Assembly: GCA_016839365.1 (NCBI GenBank)
Contig: JAEOUH010000020.1
Location: 1-48,653 of the forward strand
DNA: 48,653 nucleotides
Source of the DNA: Candidatus Hermodarchaeota archaeon
GTDB taxonomy: Archaea > Asgardarchaeota > Hermodarchaeia > Hermodarchaeales > Hermodarchaeaceae
Direction of reading: 5' to 3'
Shown: positions 41,788-48,653 of the stretch, one piece after another
How the letters are laid out: each line of letters opens with the position of its first letter
Position numbering within the stretch: position 1 is the stretch's first letter
Translations under genes and position numbers: made by a program
The notes under the pieces: model-generated
Databases searched by the model: none
What the model saw: only the letters and a program-made list of their open reading frames with translations
Told to the model about the DNA's origin: nothing

Positions 41788-42081
41788 ATGGTACACCCAA
41801 TGCGTTCCTTTGCAGAAATGCGCGAACGGTTGGTGAACGCCATCAATAAAGCGAATCTGCGCATCAACGCTGAATACATCCTAGAAGATTTAGACGTTGT
41901 CGCTGCCTTTGCGGAAGCGATGCTCGGTCCCGATCACCCGGTCACCCAAGAAACCCAGGAATGGTACGAATACTTCTGGGCAAAATATGGTAACAATCTT
42001 ACCCAACATGTGGAGGAATTAGAAGCGCGACGATTCGCAATGCGAGCTGAAACCTGGCTCAACTATATTCGGCAAATATGA
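41788..42081 (+). CDS. Small helical protein inside the ESCRT operon
   Basis: A 97-residue protein starting at ATG 41788 with GAGG upstream. It is predicted to be all helical, rich in Ala, Glu and Trp/Tyr (EWYEYFWAKYG, ETWLNYIRQI), with no known motif. Gaps of 19 bases before and 13 after show it belongs to the operon between Vps28-like and Vps22-like genes. It could be an extra ESCRT-I or ESCRT-II subunit or a linker between them. Confidence 0.75.
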   Translation: MVHPMRSFAEMRERLVNAINKANLRINAEYILEDLDVVAAFAEAMLGPDHPVTQETQEWYEYFWAKYGNNLTQHVEELEARRFAMRAETWLNYIRQI

Positions 42082-42094
42082 GGAGGAACATCAG

Positions 42095-42829
42095 ATGGGA
42101 CTTTGGGAAATCGAAAAGCAAATGGAAATGGATGCCGCCTACAAGAAGAAACGTGTTGAGCTCATGCTCAAAGAACTCGAACTCATGCTCCAAACAATTT
42201 CAGAACTACGCGATAAAGCAGACGCCTTCGAACAAACCTATGGGGAAGTCATCGAAGTCTCCCCAGAATATAGTGATAAGGCCGCTGCCATCGCCCACGA
42301 ACTCGGTATCACTATGCCGGGTATTCCATTCTCTGAAGACATGAAAGAAAAACCAGGTCTAATGGAACGGCTCACAGGTCGTGGTCGATTCTATGACGAA
42401 CTCGGTCTCCAAATCCTAGATATCGCCAAGCGACGACGGGAGGCTACAGGAGGCATCATGACACTGGCGGAAATTGTTCTCATCGTTAATAAACAAAGAC
42501 GTTCAAGTGTCTCCCAAGTCGATGTCGCCAAAGCCATCCAAAACCTTGCGAATGCCAAACTCATTCCAGGCATCCGAAAACTACCATCAGGGATTCGCAT
42601 TGTCGAACTGGTCCCACGAGAACTCACCAACGACCAGGTTGCCGTCCTCTCCCTCGCTAGTCGGTCCGGCTACACCACTCTGGAAGAAGTTATGACCCAA
42701 ACCAACTGGGCTCAAGAACGGGCCGATGCAGCCCTCAAAAGCCTTGAATCTGTTGGAGCTGCAAAAATCGATGAGTCCTTTGTCCATGGAAAACGGTACT
42801 TCTTTCCTGGACTCAATCCAACGGAATAA
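42095..42829 (+). CDS. ESCRT-II Vps22/EAP30-like protein
   Basis: This 244-residue protein matches EAP30/SNF8 in order: an N-terminal helical hairpin (25-70), then GRFYDELGLQILDIAKRRR near 95-113 (human: GDFYYELGVQIIEV), GGIMTLAEI, and two winged-helix domains ending SGYTTLEEVMTQTNW and GKRYFFPGL (human: NGYVTVSEI, HYWLPAL). In ESCRT-II Vps22 pairs with Vps36 and Vps25 copies. No Vps36 is seen here. GAGGAGGAAC precedes the ATG. It converges on the Vps25-like gene, 18 bases away. Confidence 0.93.
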   Translation: MGLWEIEKQMEMDAAYKKKRVELMLKELELMLQTISELRDKADAFEQTYGEVIEVSPEYSDKAAAIAHELGITMPGIPFSEDMKEKPGLMERLTGRGRFYDELGLQILDIAKRRREATGGIMTLAEIVLIVNKQRRSSVSQVDVAKAIQNLANAKLIPGIRKLPSGIRIVELVPRELTNDQVAVLSLASRSGYTTLEEVMTQTNWAQERADAALKSLESVGAAKIDESFVHGKRYFFPGLNPTE

Positions 42830-42847
42830 TTCGATTCTAATAGATCA

Positions 42848-43576
42848 TTAGACGAGAACTTCGACCACTTCACGTTCTCGGTCCAACCATTTTGCCTGTT
42901 TACGCTCAACCAGGCGTTCTAAGATAATGCGTAACTCGGATTTAGGTAAGCTAGCCAAATCTTTTCGATATTCCTTCAGTTTAAAGAGCGTAAAGGTGGT
43001 TCGTCCAGTTTTCAACGCCCATTGACGAATCTCGTTCGCCCATTCATCATCCGTCTTCCAGGTAATCCGGACAATCCCTTCTGCCTCGTCAATCCATCGT
43101 CCAAGCTCTTCTTTCACAAGCACGCCAAGGATAATCTTCACGGCCTTTATCCGGTCTGGGCGGATGTCATTGAAGGGATCCAACATGACCAGGGTGCGCG
43201 TCGAAACAATGTGTAACAGCATTTCACGGCAATAATCGACGGTGAACCCAGCCCATTCTGCACCCCATTGTTCGATATCAGATTCGGAGGTGGGAATGAC
43301 AAACATAAACCCGTACCGACCGCGTTTCGCAATCCATACAAATCGTTGACCCAGCTTTTCAACCACTTGCTGAGCCAGTTGTTCAAGCTGTTTTTCTTCC
43401 TCTTCGGTAACTGGCATGACCAGAACAGCCGTCTCGTCTTCTTGTTCTAGGCTTTTCATGTGTTCACGTGTCTTCTTGAGAAGGTCCAACCAATCTTCTT
43501 CTGTGAGCTCCGTATCTGCACGAAGATCATCTTTCTCCTTCTCTTTCACACGTTCCCGGGGCTTTTCCTTCGACAC
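42848..43576 (-). CDS. ESCRT-II Vps25-like protein with charged N-terminal extension
   Basis: GTG 43576 follows TAGGGG, which overlaps the Vps4 stop, so translation is coupled to Vps4. The C-terminal half is a tandem winged-helix Vps25 domain: IRPDRIKAVKIILGVLVKEE, WIDEAEGIVRITWKTDDEW (human: WLDKSKSSFLIMWRRPEEW), TTFTLFKL (human: SVFTLYEL) and LRIILERLVERKQAKWLD. A 90-100 residue Lys/Glu-rich and partly coiled-coil extension precedes it, which human Vps25 (176 aa) lacks. It would link ESCRT-II to ESCRT-III. Confidence 0.9.
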   Translation of the reverse strand: MSKEKPRERVKEKEKDDLRADTELTEEDWLDLLKKTREHMKSLEQEDETAVLVMPVTEEEEKQLEQLAQQVVEKLGQRFVWIAKRGRYGFMFVIPTSESDIEQWGAEWAGFTVDYCREMLLHIVSTRTLVMLDPFNDIRPDRIKAVKIILGVLVKEELGRWIDEAEGIVRITWKTDDEWANEIRQWALKTGRTTFTLFKLKEYRKDLASLPKSELRIILERLVERKQAKWLDREREVVEVLV

Positions 43577-43586
43577 GTTTGTTCCC

Positions 43587-44744
43587 CTATGAACCATGGG
43601 TGTTATCCCATTCAATATATCGCGCTTGCTCTTCAGGTGACACGACCGATCGGATGTTTTGCAAAGCCTCAAGGAAATCTTGCAGATTTACCGCCCTGGC
43701 CATGACTTCTTTATCGCGAATGGCACCTGATGCATCTAATTCACGAATGGGTTGCAGGGACGCCTCTCGGCAAATGAGTGCGATATCTGAGCCCGCGTAT
43801 CCATCAGTTTTTTCACCGAGGAAGTTAAAGTCCACATCCGGCGCCAAATCAATGCCCTTGGTATGAATCTCGAAGATCCGCACCCGGGCCTCAAATTCCG
43901 GAATCGGCACCAAAATTCGTCGCTCAAACCGCCGACGAAACGCCGCATCCAGATCCCATGGACGATTCGTAGCACCTAACACGACGATATGATCATCCTT
44001 CTTGCTCTTCATCCCATCCATCTCAATTAAGAACTGTGTTTTCAACCGCCGCTCACCGCCCACCTGATCCGCACCACGTTCCGCAGTCAGCGCATCGACT
44101 TCGTCCATAAACACAATCGCTGGCTGCTCTTTTCGGGCTGACATGAAGAGATTTTTTACTAGCCGCTCAGATTCACCCAGCCACTTCGAAACAAGAGACG
44201 CTGCATCTGCGTTGAAGAAAGTACAACCCGCTTCATTTGCCACCGCTTTGGCGATTAGGGTCTTTCCACAGCCCGGTGGACCGAAGATCAACACGCCTTT
44301 CCACGGGCGCCTAGCCCCCGTAAACAAGTCAGGCCGTAATAACGGTAAGATGACGGATTCGCGGAGCGCTTGTTTTGCTTCCTCAAGGTTCGCCACGTCC
44401 TCCCACTTGACATCAGGTTTCTCTTTGATAATCATGCTATCGATGTCTTCTTGCAGTTCCTTCTCATCCTGATCTTCAATCTCCACTCCCTCAAAGTCAG
44501 GGGCTGGTCCCCCCGCAGGGATCCTTGCACTCCTCAAAGTCTTCGCACGCGCCACATATTGATCAGCGCGCTCAAGGGCGATTCGACGGAGTTGTGGATT
44601 CTTGGATACTTTCATGACCCGCACGAGGATATCAGCGGCTTCAATGTACTTGGACATCGCCGCAGAGCGCTTCCCCTGCTGGTCTAAGACTAGGGCTTCA
44701 TTGGCTTTTGCTTCGGCAAGCTGAAACATCGCTGAGCTGGTCAA
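43587..44744 (-). CDS. vps4: Vps4-type AAA ATPase with MIT domain
   Basis: Vps4 disassembles ESCRT-III polymers using ATP. An N-terminal MIT three-helix domain (1-75, with ALVLDQQGKRSAAMSKYIEA) should bind the C-terminal tails of ESCRT-III. The AAA domain has Walker A GPPGCGKT (155-162), Walker B IVFMDE (210-215), sensor GATNRPWDLD and arginine fingers FRRRFERR. At 385 aa it is full length, ending IEWDNTHGS. Start is TTG 44744 or ATG 44729. It precedes the Vps25-like gene on the minus strand. No ESCRT-III gene adjoins it here. Confidence 0.95.
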   Translation of the reverse strand: MTSSAMFQLAEAKANEALVLDQQGKRSAAMSKYIEAADILVRVMKVSKNPQLRRIALERADQYVARAKTLRSARIPAGGPAPDFEGVEIEDQDEKELQEDIDSMIIKEKPDVKWEDVANLEEAKQALRESVILPLLRPDLFTGARRPWKGVLIFGPPGCGKTLIAKAVANEAGCTFFNADAASLVSKWLGESERLVKNLFMSARKEQPAIVFMDEVDALTAERGADQVGGERRLKTQFLIEMDGMKSKKDDHIVVLGATNRPWDLDAAFRRRFERRILVPIPEFEARVRIFEIHTKGIDLAPDVDFNFLGEKTDGYAGSDIALICREASLQPIRELDASGAIRDKEVMARAVNLQDFLEALQNIRSVVSPEEQARYIEWDNTHGS

Positions 44745-44785
44745 TTCTGTTCAACCTATCATGAACACTTAACTTATCTCTGGAA

Positions 44786-44842
44786 AACGCCTTCTTTAGT
44801 CTTTGTGGGTACGCATTAGCGGATGGCAAATTTTGCAGGTTA
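44786..44842. repeat. 57-bp dispersed repeat, copy 1
   Basis: This segment matches 46568-46624 at 49 of 57 positions, in the same orientation, without gaps. The last 20 bases (ATGGCAAATTTTGCAGGTTA) are identical and include the near-palindrome GCAAATTTTGC. It lies in the 288-base gap upstream of Vps4 and before the small membrane-protein gene; nothing else is seen in that gap. Confidence 0.85.
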
Positions 44843-45032
44843 GCTTTCTTATCCTGAGAAACGACAATTAATCCATTGGTATTCTGCGCTTTCTCAGATT
44901 GGTCAAGCTTCTCAATACAGAAAGGGAATCAGCTTTCTTCGAAATCTTCTAGATTTAAAAGGTTCAATGTTGTACGCCTTCAAAAACTGATACATCATTG
45001 GAAGTCTAACATAAATCTGGAGAGTTCATATT

Positions 45033-45389
45033 ATGACAAAAAACGCATATCAACGCGTTGGTGAATTGTTAATCCTTATTGGTTCTATTATCGCATTAAT
45101 TTTCGGAATACTCTTACTCATCCCTGGTGTTGGGATCCGATTTGTCCCCTGGTGTGCCCATTGTTTACCTTTTGTTGCTGGGTTCTTTGGAGTAGAATGG
45201 CTCTTTGGCGTAATCGTTATCATCCTTTCTATCATTACAATGGCTACATCCGGATTCATCAATCTCCCCTGGAAACTTGAACGAAACTGGCTCATTCCGC
45301 TGATACTCGGTATCTTCATGTCAATATTTGGCGGAGATGTTGGTGCAATTCTAGTAATTATTGGAGCCATTGTACTAATTTTTGTTTAA
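45033..45389 (+). CDS. Small membrane protein of unknown function
   Basis: A 118-residue protein with about four hydrophobic segments (LLILIGSIIALIFGILLLIP near 12-31, VIVIILSIITMA, LIPLILGIFMSIFG, ILVIIGAIVLIFV). The last two are separated by only a short Gly/Asp turn. There is a Cys-x2-Cys in WCAHC. GGAGAG precedes the ATG by ten bases. It resembles generic small membrane proteins (DUF4064-like) but is not firmly assigned. Confidence 0.65.
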   Translation: MTKNAYQRVGELLILIGSIIALIFGILLLIPGVGIRFVPWCAHCLPFVAGFFGVEWLFGVIVIILSIITMATSGFINLPWKLERNWLIPLILGIFMSIFGGDVGAILVIIGAIVLIFV

Positions 45390-45413
45390 AAGAGGGTTAA
45401 CTTTTCTGGTTAT

Positions 45414-45427
45414 CGTCCGTAAGGACG
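45414..45427. other. Short hairpin with GTAA loop after the membrane-protein gene
   Basis: CGTCC-GTAA-GGACG forms a 5-bp stem with a GNRA-type loop 25 bases after the stop at 45389. The surrounding 45390-45816 stretch has no other convincing gene or RNA apart from the doubtful small frame listed separately. Confidence 0.3.
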
Positions 45428-45584
45428 CCTTCTTAAATATGGTCTACTCCATAAAACTCGGTAGCTTCAAATCGTCAAATCTTATTGCTCAAGTGAAATT
45501 CGAAAGTACAAGTTTTTGTTATTAGCTAGTGCTTGGAATTTTATGGTAATAGAATCTCTACATCGTTGCATTAATCTCTCCGAT

Positions 45585-45755
45585 TTAGGGGTTGATGAAG
45601 AATTGCACCTGAGTTTTTTTGTTGGGAACAGCTATTGGAGCATAAATCTCCAGGGTTTCTATTCTCTTAGGGGTAAGTGGAACGACCAATGGTTCAGGAA
45701 GTAGGAAGTTGTTTAGTGTGGCAAAGAGCACACCATTTTGCAAATAAATTTCCAT
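45585..45755 (-). CDS. Doubtful small or fragmentary coding region
   Basis: From an internal ATG at 45755 this frame gives 56 residues with alternating hydrophobic strands (MEIYLQNGVLF, LEIYAPIAVP), more protein-like than a random frame. The frame continues upstream into the end of the methyltransferase gene. No good ribosome-binding site is seen. It may be the tail of a broken gene or a chance frame. Confidence 0.25.
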   Translation of the reverse strand: MEIYLQNGVLFATLNNFLLPEPLVVPLTPKRIETLEIYAPIAVPNKKTQVQFFINP

Positions 45756-45816
45756 AGCAAACACATTTTTGAATCTAAAGGAGAAGACACGGATATGTGG
45801 AGAATATTGTGCCCAA

Positions 45817-46410
45817 TTATTCTTGAACACTAAGCTGCTTCTGATTTGGTTCAAAGACGAAGAGAATTGTGCCTAAGTGTGATCGTTTATATGCACGATG
45901 GTTGGGATCGATTTCAGTGAGGACCTGAGAATTCACTGCTTTTATACTCGTATTAAAAATAAGCCAGTCCCAAATCTTCGAATAGTAGTGCATCCACGTA
46001 TTTGGCTGAAAATCAAATAGAAACAGTTTATCCGCGACTCGGGTTCCCTCAGATATAAGGGCACGAATATTACACACGTGATGAGCAAGGTAAACGCCCC
46101 AAGTTCTACCGAAAACGTGATCACGGAAAGGAAGACAAGTTGCATCGCAAATAACATCGAGGTCCGGTAAGGGGGTCAAATCAGTTCGTATGCAGTTGCC
46201 GAGACCATAACTAGCAGAGCCGCCTTCTGATCCAATCTCCAGTGTGAGATGATTTTTTAGAAAAGGTAATATGTCAAGAGCGCCTCGTACCGCCTTTACA
46301 AAGGGGTTATAGCTATTAGACTTGTGAATTTTTTGAATTCGTGATTGGTGCTGTTTGTCTCGGTGGTTCAATATAAATGCTAAAATCATTCCCGGATCAA
46401 TAAAGGGCAT
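45817..46410 (-). CDS. Class I methyltransferase-like protein with weak SAM motif
   Basis: ATG 46410 is used because GAGGAGG lies eight bases upstream. The 197-residue protein has an N-terminal helical lead, then LTLEIGSEGGS in the place of the SAM glycine-rich loop, TDLTPLPDLDVICDATCLPF in the next strands and FGRTWGVYLAHHV. The pattern of D and PF in these strands is typical of Methyltransf_11 proteins acting on small molecules or lipids, but the glycine motif is atypical. The region is AT-rich compared with the ESCRT genes. Confidence 0.6.
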   Translation of the reverse strand: MPFIDPGMILAFILNHRDKQHQSRIQKIHKSNSYNPFVKAVRGALDILPFLKNHLTLEIGSEGGSASYGLGNCIRTDLTPLPDLDVICDATCLPFRDHVFGRTWGVYLAHHVCNIRALISEGTRVADKLFLFDFQPNTWMHYYSKIWDWLIFNTSIKAVNSQVLTEIDPNHRAYKRSHLGTILFVFEPNQKQLSVQE

Positions 46411-46766
46411 TACTAAGCCTCCTCTGTTTTTTATCAAATATTTTGATCATAGGAGAACTTTCAATATTTTATTATCGCAATGAAAGAAACATATATCCTT
46501 AATACTTTAAAAATATGCAAAGCTGATAAAACGCCCCTGGGAAAATTAATCCGTTATCGGCCGCAAGAACGCCTTGTTTATTTTTTGCGGGTGCGCACTA
46601 GCATATGGCAAATTTTGCAGGTTAATGTTCTACCAACAAATGAGGAGAAGTTAAAATGCTATTGCTGAATTCTTTAGGGTTTCCTATTGTAAAACTCTGT
46701 TGAAATAGAATGCGTGCGAGAAAAAGAAAAGAAGATTGCGATTGTGAACAATGCAGGTTCTTTGAG
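46411..46766. other. 356-base intergenic stretch holding the second repeat copy
   Basis: The stretch is AT-rich and contains the repeat at 46568-46624. A 62-codon plus-strand frame (46480-46668) crosses the repeat, has no ribosome-binding site and resembles nothing I know. No tRNA or other RNA gene is seen. Confidence 0.5.
46568..46624. repeat. 57-bp dispersed repeat, copy 2
   Basis: This is the second copy of the element at 44786-44842 (49 of 57 identical, same strand), 1782 bases further on. The two copies bracket the small membrane protein and methyltransferase-like genes. Confidence 0.85.
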
Positions 46767-47159
46767 CTAACCTTTCTGTTTAGGCCATGTCCATGCATAC
46801 CAAAAAATCAGTGCAGTAAATACAAGGTATAAAATTCCCAAAAATATCTCATAAGAGGGCGCAGTTAAAATTGCTGTGATCAAAAAAATGAGATCAAAAC
46901 CTACCATGAATATGCCTACAATGAGGTTTGCCCACCGATTGGCTTTATATGGTAATGTCAGGGACGGGAAAACCATAACAGCCGGAATCACCGTGATTAC
47001 TGTTATTAGCAGCAAAAGTTCATTAGTCATTGGTATACCGCCCCAGATCTCTCCCGATATTATTTGCTCCAACTTCCCTGGCTCAAGAAATCGGATGATA
47101 TCACCTACAAAACCAGTTATCAATCGAGTTATCCATAATATTGAAAGTTTTATCTTCAC
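46767..47159 (-). CDS. Four-helix membrane protein, DUF6326-like
   Basis: A 130-residue membrane protein with about four spans. The N-terminal segment KLSILWITRLITGFVGDIIR followed by FLEPG and IISGEI matches my memory of the DUF6326 family, which is mostly bacterial and uncharacterised. It starts at GTG 47159 with no clear ribosome-binding site. Its AT-rich codons and bacterial-type family suggest transfer. Confidence 0.62.
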   Translation of the reverse strand: MKIKLSILWITRLITGFVGDIIRFLEPGKLEQIISGEIWGGIPMTNELLLLITVITVIPAVMVFPSLTLPYKANRWANLIVGIFMVGFDLIFLITAILTAPSYEIFLGILYLVFTALIFWYAWTWPKQKG

Positions 47160-47337
47160 ATCTTCTATAATAGGCTCACATCCCCCGATTGGCGATATCT
47201 TAGGTTATCTGAAAACTTGTATTATTTATTACTTTTGAGTCGCTGAAACTTTGGAAGTGAAAAAAATGAAAGCAATAGTATGCACAAAATCTGGACCACT
47301 CTGAGACCTTCAGCTTTTCTAGATTTCTGTTTGAGAA

Positions 47338-48432
47338 TTATTTATTCAGACTATCTTTCAAAACAACATCTATCAATAGTTCCTCGTATCTCTCTTTCTC
47401 TTCTATCATTGGCAAATGCCCCGAATTCTCAAAAATAATGAGCTTTTTACCTTTTTCAGCATCTAAGTTGTAATAAAATTTCTCAACAAGAACTGTGGGA
47501 GTAGTCATATCATATTTACCTTCAAAGAAGTATATGGGAACTCTAATAGATTGTATTTCCTTTGTAAGATCGACCTTTTTCAATTCCTCCCACATTGCAT
47601 TCATAGAAAAATGGAATCCTTTGTTTCTGAGAGCTCTAATTCCTTCTGCTAAGGAATATTCAGGAGAAGTCAAGAAGTGCATCACTAAAGCTATCATTTC
47701 CCTAATAGGCTTATCACGCATGAGTCCTCCATAGCGGGTAATCTGCCCTTCCATTTTTAGGAATTTCTTCGGTGATTCATAAGGTGGTGGGCCAATTGCT
47801 TTTATTGCCTTTTGTCTCCCTGCATCTCCGGATTTTTCAGCTTCTTCAACTAGAAAATCGTATGATACTTTTTGCCCTTCATATTCGTTTACAACTTGCG
47901 CCACTCCTACATACGCATGTATTTTCTCCGGATATTTGTGTGCAGTCTTAATTCCTATTATCGTTCCCCCTGAATGCCCAATAATGAAAACCTTCTGCGT
48001 GTGAAATCGGTTTCGCAAATAATCAATTAACTCATTACAGTCCTCAACAAACCTATCTAACGTCATTGAATCAACTGGGATATCACGATTAAATGATTTG
48101 CCAGCCCCGCGTTGATCCCAATGAACTACCGTGAAATGTTTAATTAACTCCGCATCATATTTACGCGAACTTGACATCCCCAACAATGGCGCACCAGGAC
48201 CACCATGTAAAAATAACAAAACTGGATTTTTTTGATCTGTCCCTCTGATAAATATCCATTGTTTTACACCACCCAATGTAATCTCTTCTAATGAACTTAT
48301 GCCATTAGGAGTTTCTATTTTCGTCGAATTTTTCAAGTAGGCTCTGTACACGTGTAAGCTCACAAAAACAAGGAATGAAAGCCCTAATACAATATACGCA
48401 ACCCATCTCATAATCTGTAAAAGTCTGTTCAT
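47338..48432 (-). CDS. Membrane-anchored alpha/beta hydrolase (proline iminopeptidase-like)
   Basis: ATG 48432 is used: AAGGAGAAATG precedes it and the ATGA overlaps the stop of the DUF4386 gene. The 364-residue protein begins with a membrane anchor (about 8-28, VAYIVLGLSFLVFVSLHVY) and then an alpha/beta hydrolase domain. The oxyanion motif is LHGGPG, DQRGAGKS follows, the nucleophile elbow is GHSGG (Ser), and a late Asp (EGKYD) and His (SGHLP) complete the triad. The HGGPG plus DQRG combination is typical of prolyl iminopeptidases (S33). The substrate is unknown. Confidence 0.86.
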   Translation of the reverse strand: MNRLLQIMRWVAYIVLGLSFLVFVSLHVYRAYLKNSTKIETPNGISSLEEITLGGVKQWIFIRGTDQKNPVLLFLHGGPGAPLLGMSSSRKYDAELIKHFTVVHWDQRGAGKSFNRDIPVDSMTLDRFVEDCNELIDYLRNRFHTQKVFIIGHSGGTIIGIKTAHKYPEKIHAYVGVAQVVNEYEGQKVSYDFLVEEAEKSGDAGRQKAIKAIGPPPYESPKKFLKMEGQITRYGGLMRDKPIREMIALVMHFLTSPEYSLAEGIRALRNKGFHFSMNAMWEELKKVDLTKEIQSIRVPIYFFEGKYDMTTPTVLVEKFYYNLDAEKGKKLIIFENSGHLPMIEEKERYEELLIDVVLKDSLNK

Positions 48433-48653
48433 CTCATTTCTCCTTGTAATGCAAATGCATTGAATCCTTTCACGATCAGCCAGAGTGCCATCACCATTTC
48501 TTGCACGGCGATTGGAAGATCCCACAAGATCCCCAACACGGGAACGTCAGTAAGCCAGCCGAACATCACGAACACGCCTGCTGTGAGATGCAATGCGGCT
48601 CCAATAAAGCCCCAGCCCGATAGCCATCGCGGAATGAGTTGTGATTGATACAA
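48429..48653 (-). CDS. DUF4386 family membrane protein, C-terminal part
   Basis: The frame runs off the right edge of the window, so only the last 74 residues are seen. SQLIPRWLSGWGFIGAALHL, then WDLPIAVQEMVMALWLIVKG, is typical of DUF4386, a bacterial-type multi-span membrane family of unknown function. It is translationally coupled to the hydrolase by an ATGA overlap. Confidence 0.8.
   Translation of the reverse strand: MYQSQLIPRWLSGWGFIGAALHLTAGVFVMFGWLTDVPVLGILWDLPIAVQEMVMALWLIVKGFNAFALQGEMR

Noticed and set aside
46480..46668. 62-codon frame crossing the second repeat copy
   Set aside because: No ribosome-binding site, and in the first repeat copy the same frame is interrupted by a stop, so the repeat is not conserved as coding sequence.
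1..48653. CRISPR arrays, rRNA genes, integrases or transposases
   Set aside because: No regularly spaced repeats, rRNA-like conserved segments or recombinase motifs were seen on either strand; the only mobile element is the intein.

Overview
This window most likely comes from an Asgard archaeon. The information-processing genes are archaeal: TFB, ABCE1/Rli1, family B DNA polymerase, archaeal-type LeuRS and ThrRS, and tRNA-Arg genes with TATA boxes. They sit beside eukaryote-like genes found together only in Asgard archaea: a ubiquitin cascade (E1, E2, ubiquitin-like protein, small RING protein), ESCRT-I (Vps23-like UEV with steadiness box, Vps28-like), ESCRT-II (Vps22/EAP30-like, Vps25-like), a Vps4 ATPase and two actin-family proteins. 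The exact lineage (for example Heimdall-type) cannot be fixed by reading alone. All homology statements come from motif recognition and remembered family sequences; no search was run.

Layout. 1-3 kb: end of a nucleotide-sugar dehydrogenase, a DUF354 protein and an AsnC-type regulator. 3-9.2 kb: HEAT/AlkD-like protein, TFB, ADP-forming acyl-CoA synthetase alpha subunit, Rli1 and a DUF89 phosphatase. 9.3-12.6 kb: two tRNA-Arg genes (CCG, GCG) and two M24 peptidase paralogues, one of which has lost most metal ligands. 12.7-16.4 kb: a ThrRS lacking the editing domain, a NusB-RsmB rRNA methyltransferase and a NIF3-like protein. 16.5-20 kb: a compact unit of two divergent actins and two coiled-coil proteins, with a third coiled-coil gene convergent. 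20-23.4 kb: an HhH/Q-salvage-like glycosidase, a large DUF11-like protein and a PPC-domain protein. 23.5-29.9 kb: PolB carrying an intein, a TIM-barrel protein, a coiled-coil protein and a Ser-rich zinc-ribbon protein. 29.9-33.4 kb: a Znu-type metal ABC transporter divergent from and adjacent to a NikR regulator. 33.4-37.3 kb: LeuRS and a zinc-ribbon Yip1 membrane protein. 37.3-44.7 kb: the ubiquitin-ESCRT locus. 44.8-48.7 kb: AT-richer, more bacterial-looking genes (small membrane proteins, a degenerate methyltransferase, an alpha/beta hydrolase, DUF4386) and a 57-bp repeat in two copies.

How the genes fit together. The ubiquitin genes (minus strand, order RING-Ub-E2-E1) and the ESCRT-I/II genes (plus strand) diverge from one short intergenic region. 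The Vps25-Vps4 pair converges on Vps22. This arrangement implies joint expression of ubiquitin tagging and ESCRT recruitment. No ESCRT-III subunit or deubiquitinase lies in the window. Two small unrecognised proteins inside the ESCRT operon, and the actin/coiled-coil unit, are the best candidates for undescribed components.
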